A model generated the notes under the pieces. That model was not told the DNA's origin and made no database searches. It saw nothing but the letters and a program-made list of their open reading frames with translations. The position numbers and the translations under genes were made by a program. From Sulfitobacter sp043557345 (GTDB taxonomy: Bacteria > Pseudomonadota > Alphaproteobacteria > Rhodobacterales > Rhodobacteraceae), in the NCBI RefSeq assembly GCF_043557345.1, contig NZ_JBIFFV010000003.1:62001-126000 (forward strand): 64,000 nt of DNA, written 5' to 3'. Positions 34,084 through 43,511 of this stretch are shown here, piece by piece; the first letter of the stretch is position 1; each line of letters begins with the position of its first letter.

Positions 34084-34446
34084 CCGGCCAAAGCGCGAGC
34101 GGCCATAGACTTCGACGTAGCGCGGGTTGTCACCATAGGTGCCGATGGTGGTGAAATCGGGATAGCCCATCAATTTGGTGCGGGTGACATAGGTGACCTG
34201 CCCCTCTGCGAGCGTCCCGGCGACGACCTCGGTGCGCGGGGTTTGCTGGATCACCCGGTCAAGCTGGGCCAAGGTCTCGACCCCGTCGCCCTCGGCCGGC
34301 GCGCGCCAGATATAGCTGTTGGCGCCTTGGGTCTTGCCCATCTTCTGCCCCTCGGCCTGCATATGCCAACGCGCGGGGTCGATGGGCGCAAGGCGGATAT
34401 AGGCCACCAAGGCGACGAGGGCGATCACGATGATCCAGAACAGCAT
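34021..34446 (-). CDS. DUF1499 family membrane-anchored protein
   Basis: 141 residues. One membrane helix (about 3-20: LFWIIVIALVALVAYI) and a DUF1499 domain with RWHMQAEGQKMGKTQGANSYIWRA and VTYVTRTKLMGYPDFTT. Family role unknown; members often lie in envelope or stress contexts. ATG at 34446 with AAAGG eight bases upstream is chosen over an in-frame GTG three codons earlier. Convergently overlaps the small secreted protein gene. Confidence 0.85.
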   Translation of the reverse strand: MLFWIIVIALVALVAYIRLAPIDPARWHMQAEGQKMGKTQGANSYIWRAPAEGDGVETLAQLDRVIQQTPRTEVVAGTLAEGQVTYVTRTKLMGYPDFTTIGTYGDNPRYVEVYGRSRFGRSDLGVNAKRVNGWLDQIEAR

Positions 34447-34548
34447 TTTAATCACCTTTCAAAGCTCGGCGGACAGGGGCGAAGGAGGTTGCGGCAAACC
34501 AGCCAGCCCGCCTTTTAGCGGACCGGCCCGTGATGTCGTGGCTTTCGC

Positions 34549-35514
34549 TCACGCGGTCCTCATGCGGTGACCCAAAAGCGAGAGGATCTCGGTCGCGACA
34601 TGGGCGCCTGCCACCGCGGTGGCGCCGGTGGTGTCGAAGGGGGGCGAGACTTCGACCACGTCACCGCCCATGATGTTGATCCCCGCCAGATCGCGCAGCA
34701 TGATCGACACCTGCGCCGAGGTCAGCCCGCCCCAAACCGGGGTGCCGGTGCCGGGGGCAAAGGCTGGATCCAGCGCGTCGATGTCAAAGGTCAGATAGCA
34801 TGGCCGGTCGCCGAGGATCTGCTTGATCTTGGCAACGGTGGCCTGCGGCCCCTGCTCATGCACCTCACGCGCGTCGATGATATTGACGCCCATCGTGTCC
34901 TCATTGGTGGTGCGGATGCCGACCTGCACGCTGGTCGACGTGTCGACGATGCCGGACTTCACGGCCTTGTAGAACATGGTCCCGTGGTCGATCCGGTCCA
35001 TGTCGTCGTCGGCCCATGTATCCGTATGCGCATCGAACTGTAACAGGCTGATGGGCCCGTATTTTTCGGCATAGGCCTTGAGGATCGGAAATGAGATATA
35101 GTGATCCCCGCCCAGCACGACAGAGGCCGCCCCGGCGTCCAGAATGGTCTTGATATGGGCGGTCAGGGCGGCGGGGAACTGGCTGACATGGCCATAGTCG
35201 AAGGCCAGATCGCCGTAATCGGCGATGGCGAATTCGCTCAGCACATCGAAATCCCAGCCATAGGGCGCGTCGGGGGCTTGCAGCGCGCTGGCCTCGCGGA
35301 TGGCGCGGGGGCCAAGGCGGGTGCCGGGGCGATTGGTGACCGCCTGATCAAAGGGCACGCCCGTCACCGCGATGTCGACGCCGGTCAGATCCTTGGTGTA
35401 TTTCCGTCGCAAGAAGGAGGTCGCCCCGCCAAAGGTCAACTCATAGCTCGGCCCTTTGAGATCCTCGCGGGTAAAGGCCATATCCATCTGCTTGGCCGCG
35501 TCTTCCAATGCCAT
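34549..35514 (-). CDS. speB: Agmatinase / ureohydrolase-family enzyme
   Basis: 321 residues. Binuclear manganese enzyme of the arginase family. Metal motifs are GGDHYISFP, DAHTDTW and the paired Asp in FDIDALDPAFAPGTGTP. The last motif and the length fit agmatinase (agmatine to putrescine and urea), but guanidinobutyrase and related activities share them. ATG overlaps the stop of the upstream M20 hydrolase (TAATG), suggesting that both act on related amino-acid derivatives. Confidence 0.85.
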   Translation of the reverse strand: MALEDAAKQMDMAFTREDLKGPSYELTFGGATSFLRRKYTKDLTGVDIAVTGVPFDQAVTNRPGTRLGPRAIREASALQAPDAPYGWDFDVLSEFAIADYGDLAFDYGHVSQFPAALTAHIKTILDAGAASVVLGGDHYISFPILKAYAEKYGPISLLQFDAHTDTWADDDMDRIDHGTMFYKAVKSGIVDTSTSVQVGIRTTNEDTMGVNIIDAREVHEQGPQATVAKIKQILGDRPCYLTFDIDALDPAFAPGTGTPVWGGLTSAQVSIMLRDLAGINIMGGDVVEVSPPFDTTGATAVAGAHVATEILSLLGHRMRTA

Positions 35515-36683
35515 TATTTGCCTCCTGCTGGCTGTGCCCGCTCAACGATACGGGCGAAAAAGGATGCGCCGAGGGGCGCGATCTCGTCGTTGAAGTCGTA
35601 TTCCGGGTGGTGCAGCCCTGCACCTTCCCCGGCCCCGAGGAAAAGATAGGCGCCGGGGCGTTTTTCAAGCATGAAGCTGAAATCCTCCGCGCCCATCTCG
35701 CGCCCGTAATCGCCGTGCACTTGGGCCGCGCCCACCACCTCGGTCGCCGCCGCGATGGCGGCCTCGGCCTTGGCGGGATCATTGACTGTGGCGGGATAGC
35801 CGATCTCATAGACCAATTCGGCGGCGACATCATAGCTTGCCGCCTGCCCGTCCACGATCTGCTGCATCCGGCGCATGACCATCGCCTGCACCTCACGGTC
35901 GAAGGTGCGCACGGTGCCGTTGATATAGGCCGTCTCGGGGATGATGTTATCGGCGGTGCCGGTGTGAATCTGCGTGACCGAGACCACCAGATCCTGCGCC
36001 GCGACATGGTTGCGGCTGACGATGGTCTGGATCGCCGTGGCGATGCCGCAGGCCGCCACAACCGGGTCGCGGCTCTCATGGGGCATCGCGCCATGGCCGC
36101 CTTTGCCCTTGATATGAATGTGGAATTCATCCACCGCCGCCATGATCGGCCCCGGCGTCGTGTAGAATGCGCCTTCGTCAAAGCCGGGCGCGTTGTGGAT
36201 GCCGTAAACCTGCGCGATCTCGAACCGCTCCATGATGCCTTCGTTGACCATCACGCCCGCGCCGCCGCCCGTCTCTTCGGCGGGTTGAAAGATCAGCGCC
36301 ACCCGGCCCGCGAAATTGCGTGTCTCGGCCAGATACCGCGCCGCGCCTAGAAGCATGGTGGTATGCCCATCATGGCCACAGGCATGCATCTTACCCTCCC
36401 GCGTGCTGGCATAGTCCTTGCCCGTCGCCTCTTGGATCGGCAGCGCATCCATATCGGCGCGCAGGCCGATGGTCGGGCCTTCGCCCTGCCCCTCAATGAT
36501 CGCCACGATGCCAGTTGTCGCGATGCCCTCGTGCAGCTCATCCACGCCGAATTCCCGCAGGCGCTCGGCCACGAAAGCCGCCGTCTCATGGCAGTCGAAC
36601 GCCAGTTCGGGAATCCCGTGCAGATGGCGCCGCCATGCTGTCATATCCTCCGCAAAGGCGTTGATGCGGTTCACCACGGGCAT
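35514..36683 (-). CDS. M20-family amidohydrolase (hippurate hydrolase-like)
   Basis: 389 residues. Zinc-dependent amidohydrolase with a catalytic domain split by a dimerisation domain (about 185-290). Visible motifs: LRADMDALPIQEATG, MHACGHDGHTTMLLGAARYL, FQPAEETGGGAGVMV, HGAMPHESRDPV and GAEDFSFML. Members remove acyl groups from amino acids or hydrolyse indole conjugates; the substrate is not predictable. It precedes speB with a one-base stop/start overlap. Divergent from mazG across 64 bp. Confidence 0.88.
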   Translation of the reverse strand: MPVVNRINAFAEDMTAWRRHLHGIPELAFDCHETAAFVAERLREFGVDELHEGIATTGIVAIIEGQGEGPTIGLRADMDALPIQEATGKDYASTREGKMHACGHDGHTTMLLGAARYLAETRNFAGRVALIFQPAEETGGGAGVMVNEGIMERFEIAQVYGIHNAPGFDEGAFYTTPGPIMAAVDEFHIHIKGKGGHGAMPHESRDPVVAACGIATAIQTIVSRNHVAAQDLVVSVTQIHTGTADNIIPETAYINGTVRTFDREVQAMVMRRMQQIVDGQAASYDVAAELVYEIGYPATVNDPAKAEAAIAAATEVVGAAQVHGDYGREMGAEDFSFMLEKRPGAYLFLGAGEGAGLHHPEYDFNDEIAPLGASFFARIVERAQPAGGK

Positions 36684-36747
36684 GGGCTGGACTCCTTGGG
36701 GTTGGTTTGGTCAGGGTGCATCTGACACCAGACATACGGGGCCTGCA

Positions 36748-37572
36748 ATGCCGGACAACACAAAAGCCGATCTCATTCACGATTCAAATGCCGGGATCGA
36801 ACGGTTGCTCGAAATCATGCGCCGCCTGCGCGACCCCGAGACGGGCTGCCCCTGGGATATCGAGCAGGATTTCGACAGCATCGCCCCCTATACCATTGAA
36901 GAGGCTTACGAAGTTGCCGACGCCATCGCCCGGCGCGATTGGGGCGAGCTTGAGGGAGAATTGGGCGATCTGCTGCTGCAATCGGTCTATCATACGGCGA
37001 TGGGCGAAGAAGCGGGGCATTTCACCTTTCAATCCGTGGTGCGCAACATCAGCGACAAGATGGTGGCGCGGCACCCGCATGTCTTTGGCGACGAATCCCG
37101 CGACAAGAGCGCCGAACAGCAAACCGCCGATTGGGAGAAGATCAAAGCCGCCGAACGCGCGGGCAAGGCACAGGGGGGCACTTTGGACGGGGTGGCGATC
37201 GGCCTGCCGGCGCTGTTGCGGGCGATGAAGCTTCAGAAACGCGCGGCGCGTGTGGGCTTCGACTGGCCCGAGACGACGCAGGTGCTCGACAAGATCACCG
37301 AAGAGGCTGCCGAACTGGTTGAGGCGAAGGACCAGTTGAGCCAAGCCGAGGTCGAGGAAGAATACGGCGACCTGCTCTTCGTCATGGCCAATCTGGGCCG
37401 CCATCTGGGGCTGGATCCGGAAGCCGCTTTGCGCGCCGCCAATGCCAAATTCACCCGCCGGTTCGAAGGCGTCGAGGCCCGGCTCGCCGCCATGGGCAAA
37501 ACCCCGCAGGACAGTGATCTGGCCGAGATGGACGCGCTGTGGGAGACGGTGAAACTGGCGGAACGCGGCTAA
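36748..37572 (+). CDS. mazG: Nucleoside triphosphate pyrophosphohydrolase MazG
   Basis: 274 residues, close to the E. coli length. Two MazG helical domains: the first with LRDPETGCPWDIEQDF and EEAYEVADAI..GELEGELGDLLLQ, the second with EEAAELVEAKDQ and EVEEEYGDLLFVMANLGRHL, where the E-rich sets bind Mg. Converts NTPs to NMP plus pyrophosphate and helps control (p)ppGpp and damaged nucleotides. The ATG at 36748 fits the conserved start; the much longer open frame upstream is antisense to the M20 gene. Confidence 0.96.
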   Translation: MPDNTKADLIHDSNAGIERLLEIMRRLRDPETGCPWDIEQDFDSIAPYTIEEAYEVADAIARRDWGELEGELGDLLLQSVYHTAMGEEAGHFTFQSVVRNISDKMVARHPHVFGDESRDKSAEQQTADWEKIKAAERAGKAQGGTLDGVAIGLPALLRAMKLQKRAARVGFDWPETTQVLDKITEEAAELVEAKDQLSQAEVEEEYGDLLFVMANLGRHLGLDPEAALRAANAKFTRRFEGVEARLAAMGKTPQDSDLAEMDALWETVKLAERG

Positions 37573-37649
37573 TCGCCGGGTCTGCGGCTGGACAAAGACC
37601 TGCCCCTCCGGCAAGGCTCTGCCCCAAGCAATTTGACGAAAGTAAGCCC

Positions 37650-38591
37650 ATGACCCCGCGTAAAATCATCATCGACACCGACCCCGGACAGGACGACGCC
37701 GTGGCGATCCTCCTCGCCCTCGCCAGCCCGCAAGAGATCGAGGTTCTGGGCATCACCTGTGTCGCGGGCAACGTGCCGCTGGATCTGACCTCGAAAAACG
37801 CGCGCATCGTTTGCGAGCTGGCGGGGCGGAGTGATGTGAAGGTCTTTGCCGGTTGCGACCGACCGCTGGGGCGTGATCTGGTGACCGCGGAACATGTGCA
37901 TGGCAAGACCGGGCTCGACGGCCCCGATCTGCCCGACCCGACCATGCCACTGGCCGAGGGGCATGGGGTGGATTTCATCATCGAGCAGCTCCGTGCCCAT
38001 CCCGCAGGCAGCGTGACACTTTGCCCCTTGGGTCCGCTGACCAATATTGCGACCGCCCTGCAAAAAGCGCCCGACATCGCCGAAAAGGTGCAAGAGATCG
38101 TGCTCATGGGCGGCGGCTATTTCGAAGGGGGCAACATCACGCCCACGGCGGAATTCAACATTTACGTCGATCCCCATGCCGCTGATATCGTTTGCAAATC
38201 CGGTATTCCGATCGTCGTGATGCCGCTTGACGTGACCCATAAGGCGCTGGTTACCAAACCGCGCAACGATGCCTTCCGCGCGCTTGGCACCAAGGTCGGC
38301 GTCGCCGTGGCGGAAATGACCGATTTCTTCGAGCGGTTCGACAAGGAGAAATACGGCTCCGAAGGCGCGCCGCTGCATGACCCTTGCGTCACCGCCTATC
38401 TGATCAACCCCGATCTTTTCCAAGGCCGTCATATCAATGTCGAGATCGAGACCCAGTCGGAACTGACCATGGGCATGACCGTCGCCGACTGGTGGCGCGT
38501 GACCGACCGCGCGCCCAATGCGCTTTTCGTAGGCGACCTTGATGCCGATGGGTTCTTTGCCCTGCTCACCGAAAGGCTGGCCCGTCTATGA
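37650..38591 (+). CDS. Nucleoside hydrolase (inosine-uridine preferring type)
   Basis: 313 residues. Cleaves the N-glycosidic bond of nucleosides to base and ribose. The calcium-binding DTDPGQDDA lies at residues 9-17, with further motifs VAGNVPLDLTSKNA, EIVLMGGGYFEGGNITPTAEFNIYVDPHAA and the catalytic-site His in PLHDPCVTAYL. No signal peptide. A GNAT gene overlaps its stop (ATGA) and selO follows, forming a three-gene unit. Confidence 0.92.
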   Translation: MTPRKIIIDTDPGQDDAVAILLALASPQEIEVLGITCVAGNVPLDLTSKNARIVCELAGRSDVKVFAGCDRPLGRDLVTAEHVHGKTGLDGPDLPDPTMPLAEGHGVDFIIEQLRAHPAGSVTLCPLGPLTNIATALQKAPDIAEKVQEIVLMGGGYFEGGNITPTAEFNIYVDPHAADIVCKSGIPIVVMPLDVTHKALVTKPRNDAFRALGTKVGVAVAEMTDFFERFDKEKYGSEGAPLHDPCVTAYLINPDLFQGRHINVEIETQSELTMGMTVADWWRVTDRAPNALFVGDLDADGFFALLTERLARL

Positions 38592-39037
38592 GCGCACATC
38601 TCACCCTCGGCGCGCCTGAGCATCTCGACAAGCTTGTCGCGCTGGTGACGGCATTCCATGCCGAAGCGGGCATCGAGATGAGCGATGAACAGCGCCGCCG
38701 GGGGCTGGCCCCGCTGCTGGACGGCATCCCCCATGGCGCCGCCTATCTGATCGGCCCGCCCCGCGCGCCCATCGGCTATGTGGTGATCTGTTTCGGCTGG
38801 TCGGTTGAATTCGGCGGGTTGGACGCCATCATTGATGAAATCTACGTCCGCCCCGGCGTGCGGGGCCGCGGCATCGCCTCGGAGGCGCTGATCGCGTTGC
38901 CCCGTGCGCTGGCGGCGGGCGGGCTGCGGGCCGTCCATCTTGAGGTGGATCGCGACAATGCCGCGGCGATGAAACTCTATACCCGGGCGGGCTTTCGCCC
39001 GCGCGAGAGTTACATGCTTATGTCCCGGACCCTGTGA
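38588..39037 (+). CDS. GNAT-family N-acetyltransferase
   Basis: 149 residues. The acetyl-CoA pyrophosphate loop is RPGVRGRGIASEAL (motif A), followed by VHLEVDRDNAAAMKLYTRAGF (motif B). Substrate unknown. Overlaps the nucleoside hydrolase by four bases and shares one base with the selO start. Confidence 0.88.
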   Translation: MSAHLTLGAPEHLDKLVALVTAFHAEAGIEMSDEQRRRGLAPLLDGIPHGAAYLIGPPRAPIGYVVICFGWSVEFGGLDAIIDEIYVRPGVRGRGIASEALIALPRALAAGGLRAVHLEVDRDNAAAMKLYTRAGFRPRESYMLMSRTL

Positions 39038-40446
39038 TGCGTATTCCTTTCGATAACAGCTATGCCGCCCTGCCCGAGGGGTTCTTTACCCGGCTGAACC
39101 CCACGCCGGTCAAAGCGCCCCAGCTGTTGGCATGGAACGCCGAATTGGCGGCGGCGTTGGGTATCGAAGGGGCCGAGCCTGCGCAGATCACGCAGGTCTT
39201 TGCCGGAAACGAAGTGCCCGAGAGCGCCGATCCTCTGGCGCAGCTTTACGCCGGGCATCAGTTCGGCAACTTCAACCCGCAGCTTGGCGATGGCCGGGCG
39301 ATCCTTCTGGGAGAAGTCGTCGATCGGGACGGCCAGCGCCGCGACATCCAGTTGAAAGGCTCTGGCCCCACGCCCTATTCGCGGATGGGCGATGGCCGCG
39401 CATGGGTCGGGCCGGTGCTGCGCGAATATCTGGTGAGCGAGGCGATGCATGCCCTCGGCGTGCCCACCACCCGCGCCTTGGCCGCAGTGGCTGCTGGTGA
39501 GCCGATCCTGCGCGAAAGCGGGCCTCTGCCCGGTGCTATCGTGACCCGCGTCGCGGCCAGCCATCTGCGCGTCGGCACCTTTCAGGTCTTCGCCCATCGC
39601 GGAGAGACCGAGGCGCTCAAAACCCTCACCGACTATGCCATCGCGCGCCATTACCCCGAGGCCGATGGCCCGCTTGGCCTTTTGCGCGGGGTCTGTGCTG
39701 CGCAGGCGGAACTGGTGGCGCAATGGATGGCCCTAGGCTTTATCCACGGTGTGATGAACACCGACAATTGCAGCATCTCGGGCGAAACGATCGACTATGG
39801 CCCCTGCGCCTTTATGGATGCCTTCCATCAGGGCCGTGTCTTCAGTTCCATCGACCGGCAGGGGCGCTATGCCTATGGCAATCAGCCGCAGATCGTGGTC
39901 TGGAACATGGCGCAGCTTGCCACCTCGCTTTTGCAGCAGATGGAGGATAAGGAGAGCGCCGTCGAAGAGGCCACCGAGATCGTCCATGACATGCCCGAAT
40001 TGATCGAAGCCGCATGGCTGCGCCGTTTCTCGGCCAAGGTTGGTATCTCGACGCCACGGGCCGAAGATGTCGATCTGATCAATGAATTGCTGGGGCTGAT
40101 GCAAAAGGATGGTGCCGACTTCACCAATGCCTTCCGCGCGCTTCCCACAGATCAAGCCCGCGACCAGTTCACCGACCGCGACGCTTTTGACAGATGGGCC
40201 GAAGGCTGGCGCGCGCGGATTGAAGGGGAGCCCGATCCGCAAGCGGTGATGAATGCGGCCAACCCCGCCGTGATCCCCCGCAACCACCGGATCGAACAGA
40301 TGATCGAGGCCGCCGTCGCAGGCGACATGGCCCCGTTCAAGCGCCTGATGAAAGCGCTGGCCACCCCCTTTGTCGAGACGGACCCCGAGCTTCAGCGCCC
40401 GCCCACCGATGACGAGATCGTCCCGGCGACCTTCTGCGGCACCTGA
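39037..40446 (+). CDS. selO: Protein adenylyltransferase SelO (YdiU family)
   Basis: 469 residues. SelO is a pseudokinase that transfers AMP to proteins and answers redox stress. Family segments: YAGHQFGNFNPQLGDGRAILLGE, LKGSGPTPYSRMGDGRAWVGPVLREYLVSEAM, the NTDNCSISGETIDYGPCAFMD active-site region and YAYGNQPQIVVWNMAQL. ATG shares a base with the preceding GNAT stop; a GTG one codon earlier is possible. Lacks the C-terminal selenocysteine of some eukaryotic forms. Confidence 0.94.
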   Translation: MRIPFDNSYAALPEGFFTRLNPTPVKAPQLLAWNAELAAALGIEGAEPAQITQVFAGNEVPESADPLAQLYAGHQFGNFNPQLGDGRAILLGEVVDRDGQRRDIQLKGSGPTPYSRMGDGRAWVGPVLREYLVSEAMHALGVPTTRALAAVAAGEPILRESGPLPGAIVTRVAASHLRVGTFQVFAHRGETEALKTLTDYAIARHYPEADGPLGLLRGVCAAQAELVAQWMALGFIHGVMNTDNCSISGETIDYGPCAFMDAFHQGRVFSSIDRQGRYAYGNQPQIVVWNMAQLATSLLQQMEDKESAVEEATEIVHDMPELIEAAWLRRFSAKVGISTPRAEDVDLINELLGLMQKDGADFTNAFRALPTDQARDQFTDRDAFDRWAEGWRARIEGEPDPQAVMNAANPAVIPRNHRIEQMIEAAVAGDMAPFKRLMKALATPFVETDPELQRPPTDDEIVPATFCGT

Positions 40447-40448
40447 CC

Positions 40449-41336
40449 CTAGTGGCCGCGGGGTTTGCGGTTAATCAGGTAAATCCCCGCCGCCACCAGC
40501 AGCAATGCGGCCCAGATGCTCAGCCCCACCTCTTCCGAGAGGATCAGCCAGCCCAGAAGCACGGCAAAGACCGGCGACAGGAAGCTAAACGATGCGACGG
40601 AGGCAGCGGGATAGATCGTCAACAGCCAGAACCATGCGAGAAAACCGAAGCTTGCCACCGCGATGATCTGATAGGCAAGCCCCGCCAGATGCACCGGAGC
40701 CACCTCGCGCAGCAGCGGGCCAAAGAGCGGCGCAATCAGCAGAAGGATCGGGGCGGAGATCACCAGCTGCATCATCAGTTGCTGCGCGGGCGGTACTTGG
40801 GCCAGCGGCGTAACACGAACGCAAAGCGCGATGCCCGCCCAGCAGAGTGCTGCGAAAAGCGCCAGAAGATCGCCCAGCCAATGCGCGCCCTCGGTCCCGC
40901 CATCGCTCAGCGCCAGAACCACCCCGCCCATGGCCAGCCCCATGCCAATGAGCCGCGCCCCGCTCAGCCGCTCTCCCGGCAGCCACAGATGCGCGGCGAT
41001 GCCAAGCCAGACCGGCATGGAATAAAGCAGGATGGACGCGCGGCTGACCGTGGTGAGATCGAGCGCGAGGAACAGGCAGACAAACTCTAGCGTAAAGAAA
41101 AGCCCCGCCGCCAGACCGCCCCATAGGGCGGCGCGCGGGATCGACAGGCTGACGCCCCGAAGCCGCATCCAGATCAGCAGCAAAAACACCGCCCCGAGAG
41201 AGCGCAGGCCGGCCAGAAAGACCGGGTTGAAACCGCCGGTGCTGACCTTGATGACGACCTGGTTAAAGCCGAGGTTCAGGGCGAAGAGCACCAGCGCCAC
41301 AGCGCCGAATGTGTCAATATGTGATTTGCGTTCCAT
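40449..41336 (-). CDS. EamA-type DMT superfamily transporter
   Basis: 295 residues with ten predicted membrane helices in two EamA repeats; the C-terminal end is basic (YLINRKPRGH). Opens VALVLFALNLGFNQVVIKVSTGG. DMT permeases export amino acids, metabolites or nucleotide sugars; the substrate is unknown. ATG at 41336 is chosen over an open frame to 41402. A GC hairpin upstream (41370) separates it from the helicase gene on the same strand. Confidence 0.88.
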   Translation of the reverse strand: MERKSHIDTFGAVALVLFALNLGFNQVVIKVSTGGFNPVFLAGLRSLGAVFLLLIWMRLRGVSLSIPRAALWGGLAAGLFFTLEFVCLFLALDLTTVSRASILLYSMPVWLGIAAHLWLPGERLSGARLIGMGLAMGGVVLALSDGGTEGAHWLGDLLALFAALCWAGIALCVRVTPLAQVPPAQQLMMQLVISAPILLLIAPLFGPLLREVAPVHLAGLAYQIIAVASFGFLAWFWLLTIYPAASVASFSFLSPVFAVLLGWLILSEEVGLSIWAALLLVAAGIYLINRKPRGH

Positions 41337-41369
41337 CCAGACAGAAGCGCCGCCCGGATCGGATAAGTC

Positions 41370-41403
41370 AATGGCGCGCCGCGGTTTTCCGGGGCGCGCC
41401 ATT
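41370..41403 (-). terminator. Hairpin between helicase and DMT transporter genes
   Basis: AATGGCGCGCC and GGCGCGCCATT form a perfect 11-bp stem with a 12-base loop, 27 bp after the helicase stop. No T-run on the minus strand. Confidence 0.5.
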
Positions 41404-41429
41404 TCGCTGTCTTAGGGAGGTGCCCCGGC

Positions 41430-42743
41430 TCAGGCCGCCTGCTGGCTGCCCGACTTACCGCCGCCGCCACCGCGCCTGCGACGCCGCCCGCCGCTCGGCT
41501 TGCCGGCGCCTTCACCACCGCCGCCGCCGCCACCGGGGCGACCGCCACCACCACCGGGGCGACCGCCACGTCTGCGGCCCCGGCCCTTGGGTTTCGCTGG
41601 CTCATCAATCACTTCCCAAGGACGGCCCGAGGCCACGGGGATCGAAATGCCCATGGTCTTTTGGATTGCCTTCAGTTCGCCCATCTCATCGGGGGCGCAG
41701 AAGGCTACGGCGGCCCCATCTTTGCCCGCGCGAGCGGTCCGGCCAATGCGGTGGACATAGTTGTCCGGCACATTCGGCAGGTCGAAGTTATAGACGTGTT
41801 TCACATCCGGAATGTCCAAGCCCCGCGCCGCCACATCGGTGGCCACCAGTACGGTGATGTCGCCCTCCTTGAAGCCTGCAATCGCGCGGTCCCGCTGACC
41901 TTGGCTTTTGTTGCCATGGATCGAAGCGGCATCGAACCCGGCCTTCACCAGCGTCTTCATCAGCTTTTCCGAGCCGTGTTTCGTGCGGCCAAAGACCAGC
42001 GCGCGTTCGCCCTTATGCTTGGCCAAAAGTTCTTTCAGCAGTTCGGTCTTCTCGGCCTTGGCGATGAAATGCACCTCTTGCGTGACCTTGTCTGCCGCCT
42101 TGCCCGGAGGCGAGACTTCGATGCGGATCGGGCTGTTGAGATAGCTGTTGGCGATCTCGTTCATCAGCTTGGGCATGGTCGCCGAGAAGAGCATCGTCTG
42201 GCGCTCTTTCGGAAGCAGGTTCGAGATCTTGCGCAGGTCATGGATGAAGCCCATGTCGAGCATCTGGTCGGCCTCATCCAGCACGAGGAAGGTCGTCGTA
42301 TCGAGTTTGACCGCGCGCCGGTCGAGCAGGTCAAGCAAACGGCCCGGTGTCGCGATCAGCAGATCGACACCCCGTTCCAGACGTTTGATCTGGGTGTTGA
42401 TCGACTGACCGCCCACCACCATTGCCACTTTGATTGGCGTGCCTTCGGCATAGCCGCGCAGGTTCACGGCGATCTGCTGCGCCAGCTCGCGCGTGGGGGC
42501 CAGCACCAGCCCGCGCACGGAACGCGCTGCGGGGCGGCCTTCGATCTCCATCATCTGGGCCAACAGCGGCACGCCAAAGGCGGCGGTCTTGCCGGTGCCG
42601 GTCTGGGCAAGGCCCATCACGTCGCGCCCGTTCAGCGCATGGGGGATCGCCTGTTTCTGGATCGGGGTCGGCTCGTTCAGCCCCATCTCGTTCAACCGGG
42701 CCACCAGTTTGGCAGGCAGGCCCATCATGTCAAAATCGCTCAT
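41430..42743 (-). CDS. DEAD-box RNA helicase (RhlE-like) with Arg/Gly-rich tail
   Basis: 437 residues. Q motif GLNEPTPIQKQAIP, motif I AQTGTGKTAAF, Ia PTRELAQQI, II VLDEADQML, III SAT, V TDVAARGLDIPDV, VI HRIGRTARAG. About 50 C-terminal residues are almost only Gly, Arg and Lys (GRGRRRGG, RRRRRGGGGG), an RGG-like RNA-binding tail. RhlE-type enzymes unwind RNA in ribosome assembly or cold adaptation. The ATG at 42743 (MSDFDMMGLPAKL) matches the family; the open frame reaching 42935 is not family-like. Confidence 0.93.
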   Translation of the reverse strand: MSDFDMMGLPAKLVARLNEMGLNEPTPIQKQAIPHALNGRDVMGLAQTGTGKTAAFGVPLLAQMMEIEGRPAARSVRGLVLAPTRELAQQIAVNLRGYAEGTPIKVAMVVGGQSINTQIKRLERGVDLLIATPGRLLDLLDRRAVKLDTTTFLVLDEADQMLDMGFIHDLRKISNLLPKERQTMLFSATMPKLMNEIANSYLNSPIRIEVSPPGKAADKVTQEVHFIAKAEKTELLKELLAKHKGERALVFGRTKHGSEKLMKTLVKAGFDAASIHGNKSQGQRDRAIAGFKEGDITVLVATDVAARGLDIPDVKHVYNFDLPNVPDNYVHRIGRTARAGKDGAAVAFCAPDEMGELKAIQKTMGISIPVASGRPWEVIDEPAKPKGRGRRRGGRPGGGGGRPGGGGGGGEGAGKPSGGRRRRRGGGGGKSGSQQAA

Positions 42744-43091
42744 TCGTTCACTTTCCGGCCCGCGAAAACGCGCGCCATGTTCTTTCGCCGCGCCCCTCAA
42801 AAGGCGCCACGGGGTCGCGCAAGCCAGATCGCGGGCGCAGGCCACATACCTCACACCCGTCTGTCGCGCTTGGCCCCACGCGTGATTTTGGGAACATCGG
42901 CGGGCCTTGTCGTCAGCGTCCCAGAGGCCCCTCATGGGACTTGGCGCTGATACTGCTCACGCGGCAGAAGGCTTCGCTTGATGCCCACATGGGCGGTGCA
43001 GACGCAAAAGTCAACCGGCGCGGTCAATTCCTGTGGCGTCCGGCGGCGCTAAAATGCTAGGACCGTGGTCCGACGGACGAAGGGCAAGACG
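42744..43091. other. 348-bp divergent intergenic region between helicase and fur/mur
   Basis: No credible gene in either strand. It must hold the promoters and 5' leaders of both genes. GGACC-GT-GGTCC, a perfect 12-bp palindrome, lies at 43060-43071, and TAAAAT (43050-43055) just before it could be a -10 box for the regulator gene. No matching -35 box was found. Confidence 0.5.
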
Positions 43092-43511
43092 ATGCGCAAC
43101 CCGATCATCAAACGCTGCGAGGCGATGGGCCTGCGCATGACAGGGCAACGCCGGGTCATCGCGCAGGTGATTCACGACAGCGAAGACCACCCCGATGCCG
43201 AAGAGATCCTGACCCGCGCCAGCGTGATCGACAGCGGCATCTCCATCGCCACGGTCTACCGCACGGTGAAGCTGTTTGAAGAAGCGGGCATCCTTGACAA
43301 GCTGGAGTTCGGCGATGGTCGGGCGCGCTATGAAGACGCGCAGCGGGCGCATCACGATCACCTCATCGACGTGAACTCAGGCGAGGTCATCGAATTCGTC
43401 GACGCGGAAATCGAAGAGCTTCAGGAACGCATCGCGCGCAAGCTGGGTTACAAATTACAAGGCCACCGGATGGAACTCTACGGTGTGCCGATCAAGAAGG
43501 ATGACCCATGA
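43092..43511 (+). CDS. fur: Fur-family metal-responsive repressor (Mur-like)
   Basis: 139 residues. Winged helix (MRMTGQRRVIAQVIHDSEDHPDAEEIL, SIATVYRTVKLFEEAGI) then a dimerisation and metal domain with HHDHLIDVNSGEVIEF. In alphaproteobacteria this sequence type usually acts as Mur, controlling manganese uptake, while iron is handled by RirA or Irr; the assignment of metal is inference. The 12-bp palindrome at 43060 could be an autoregulatory site. The ATG follows AAGGG. The stop overlaps the NYN gene by four bases, so the two are translationally linked. Confidence 0.92.
   Translation: MRNPIIKRCEAMGLRMTGQRRVIAQVIHDSEDHPDAEEILTRASVIDSGISIATVYRTVKLFEEAGILDKLEFGDGRARYEDAQRAHHDHLIDVNSGEVIEFVDAEIEELQERIARKLGYKLQGHRMELYGVPIKKDDP

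Noticed and set aside
42744..43091. Small genes in the helicase-fur gap
   Set aside because: Only very short frames (for example 23 codons starting near 42990) without ribosome sites.
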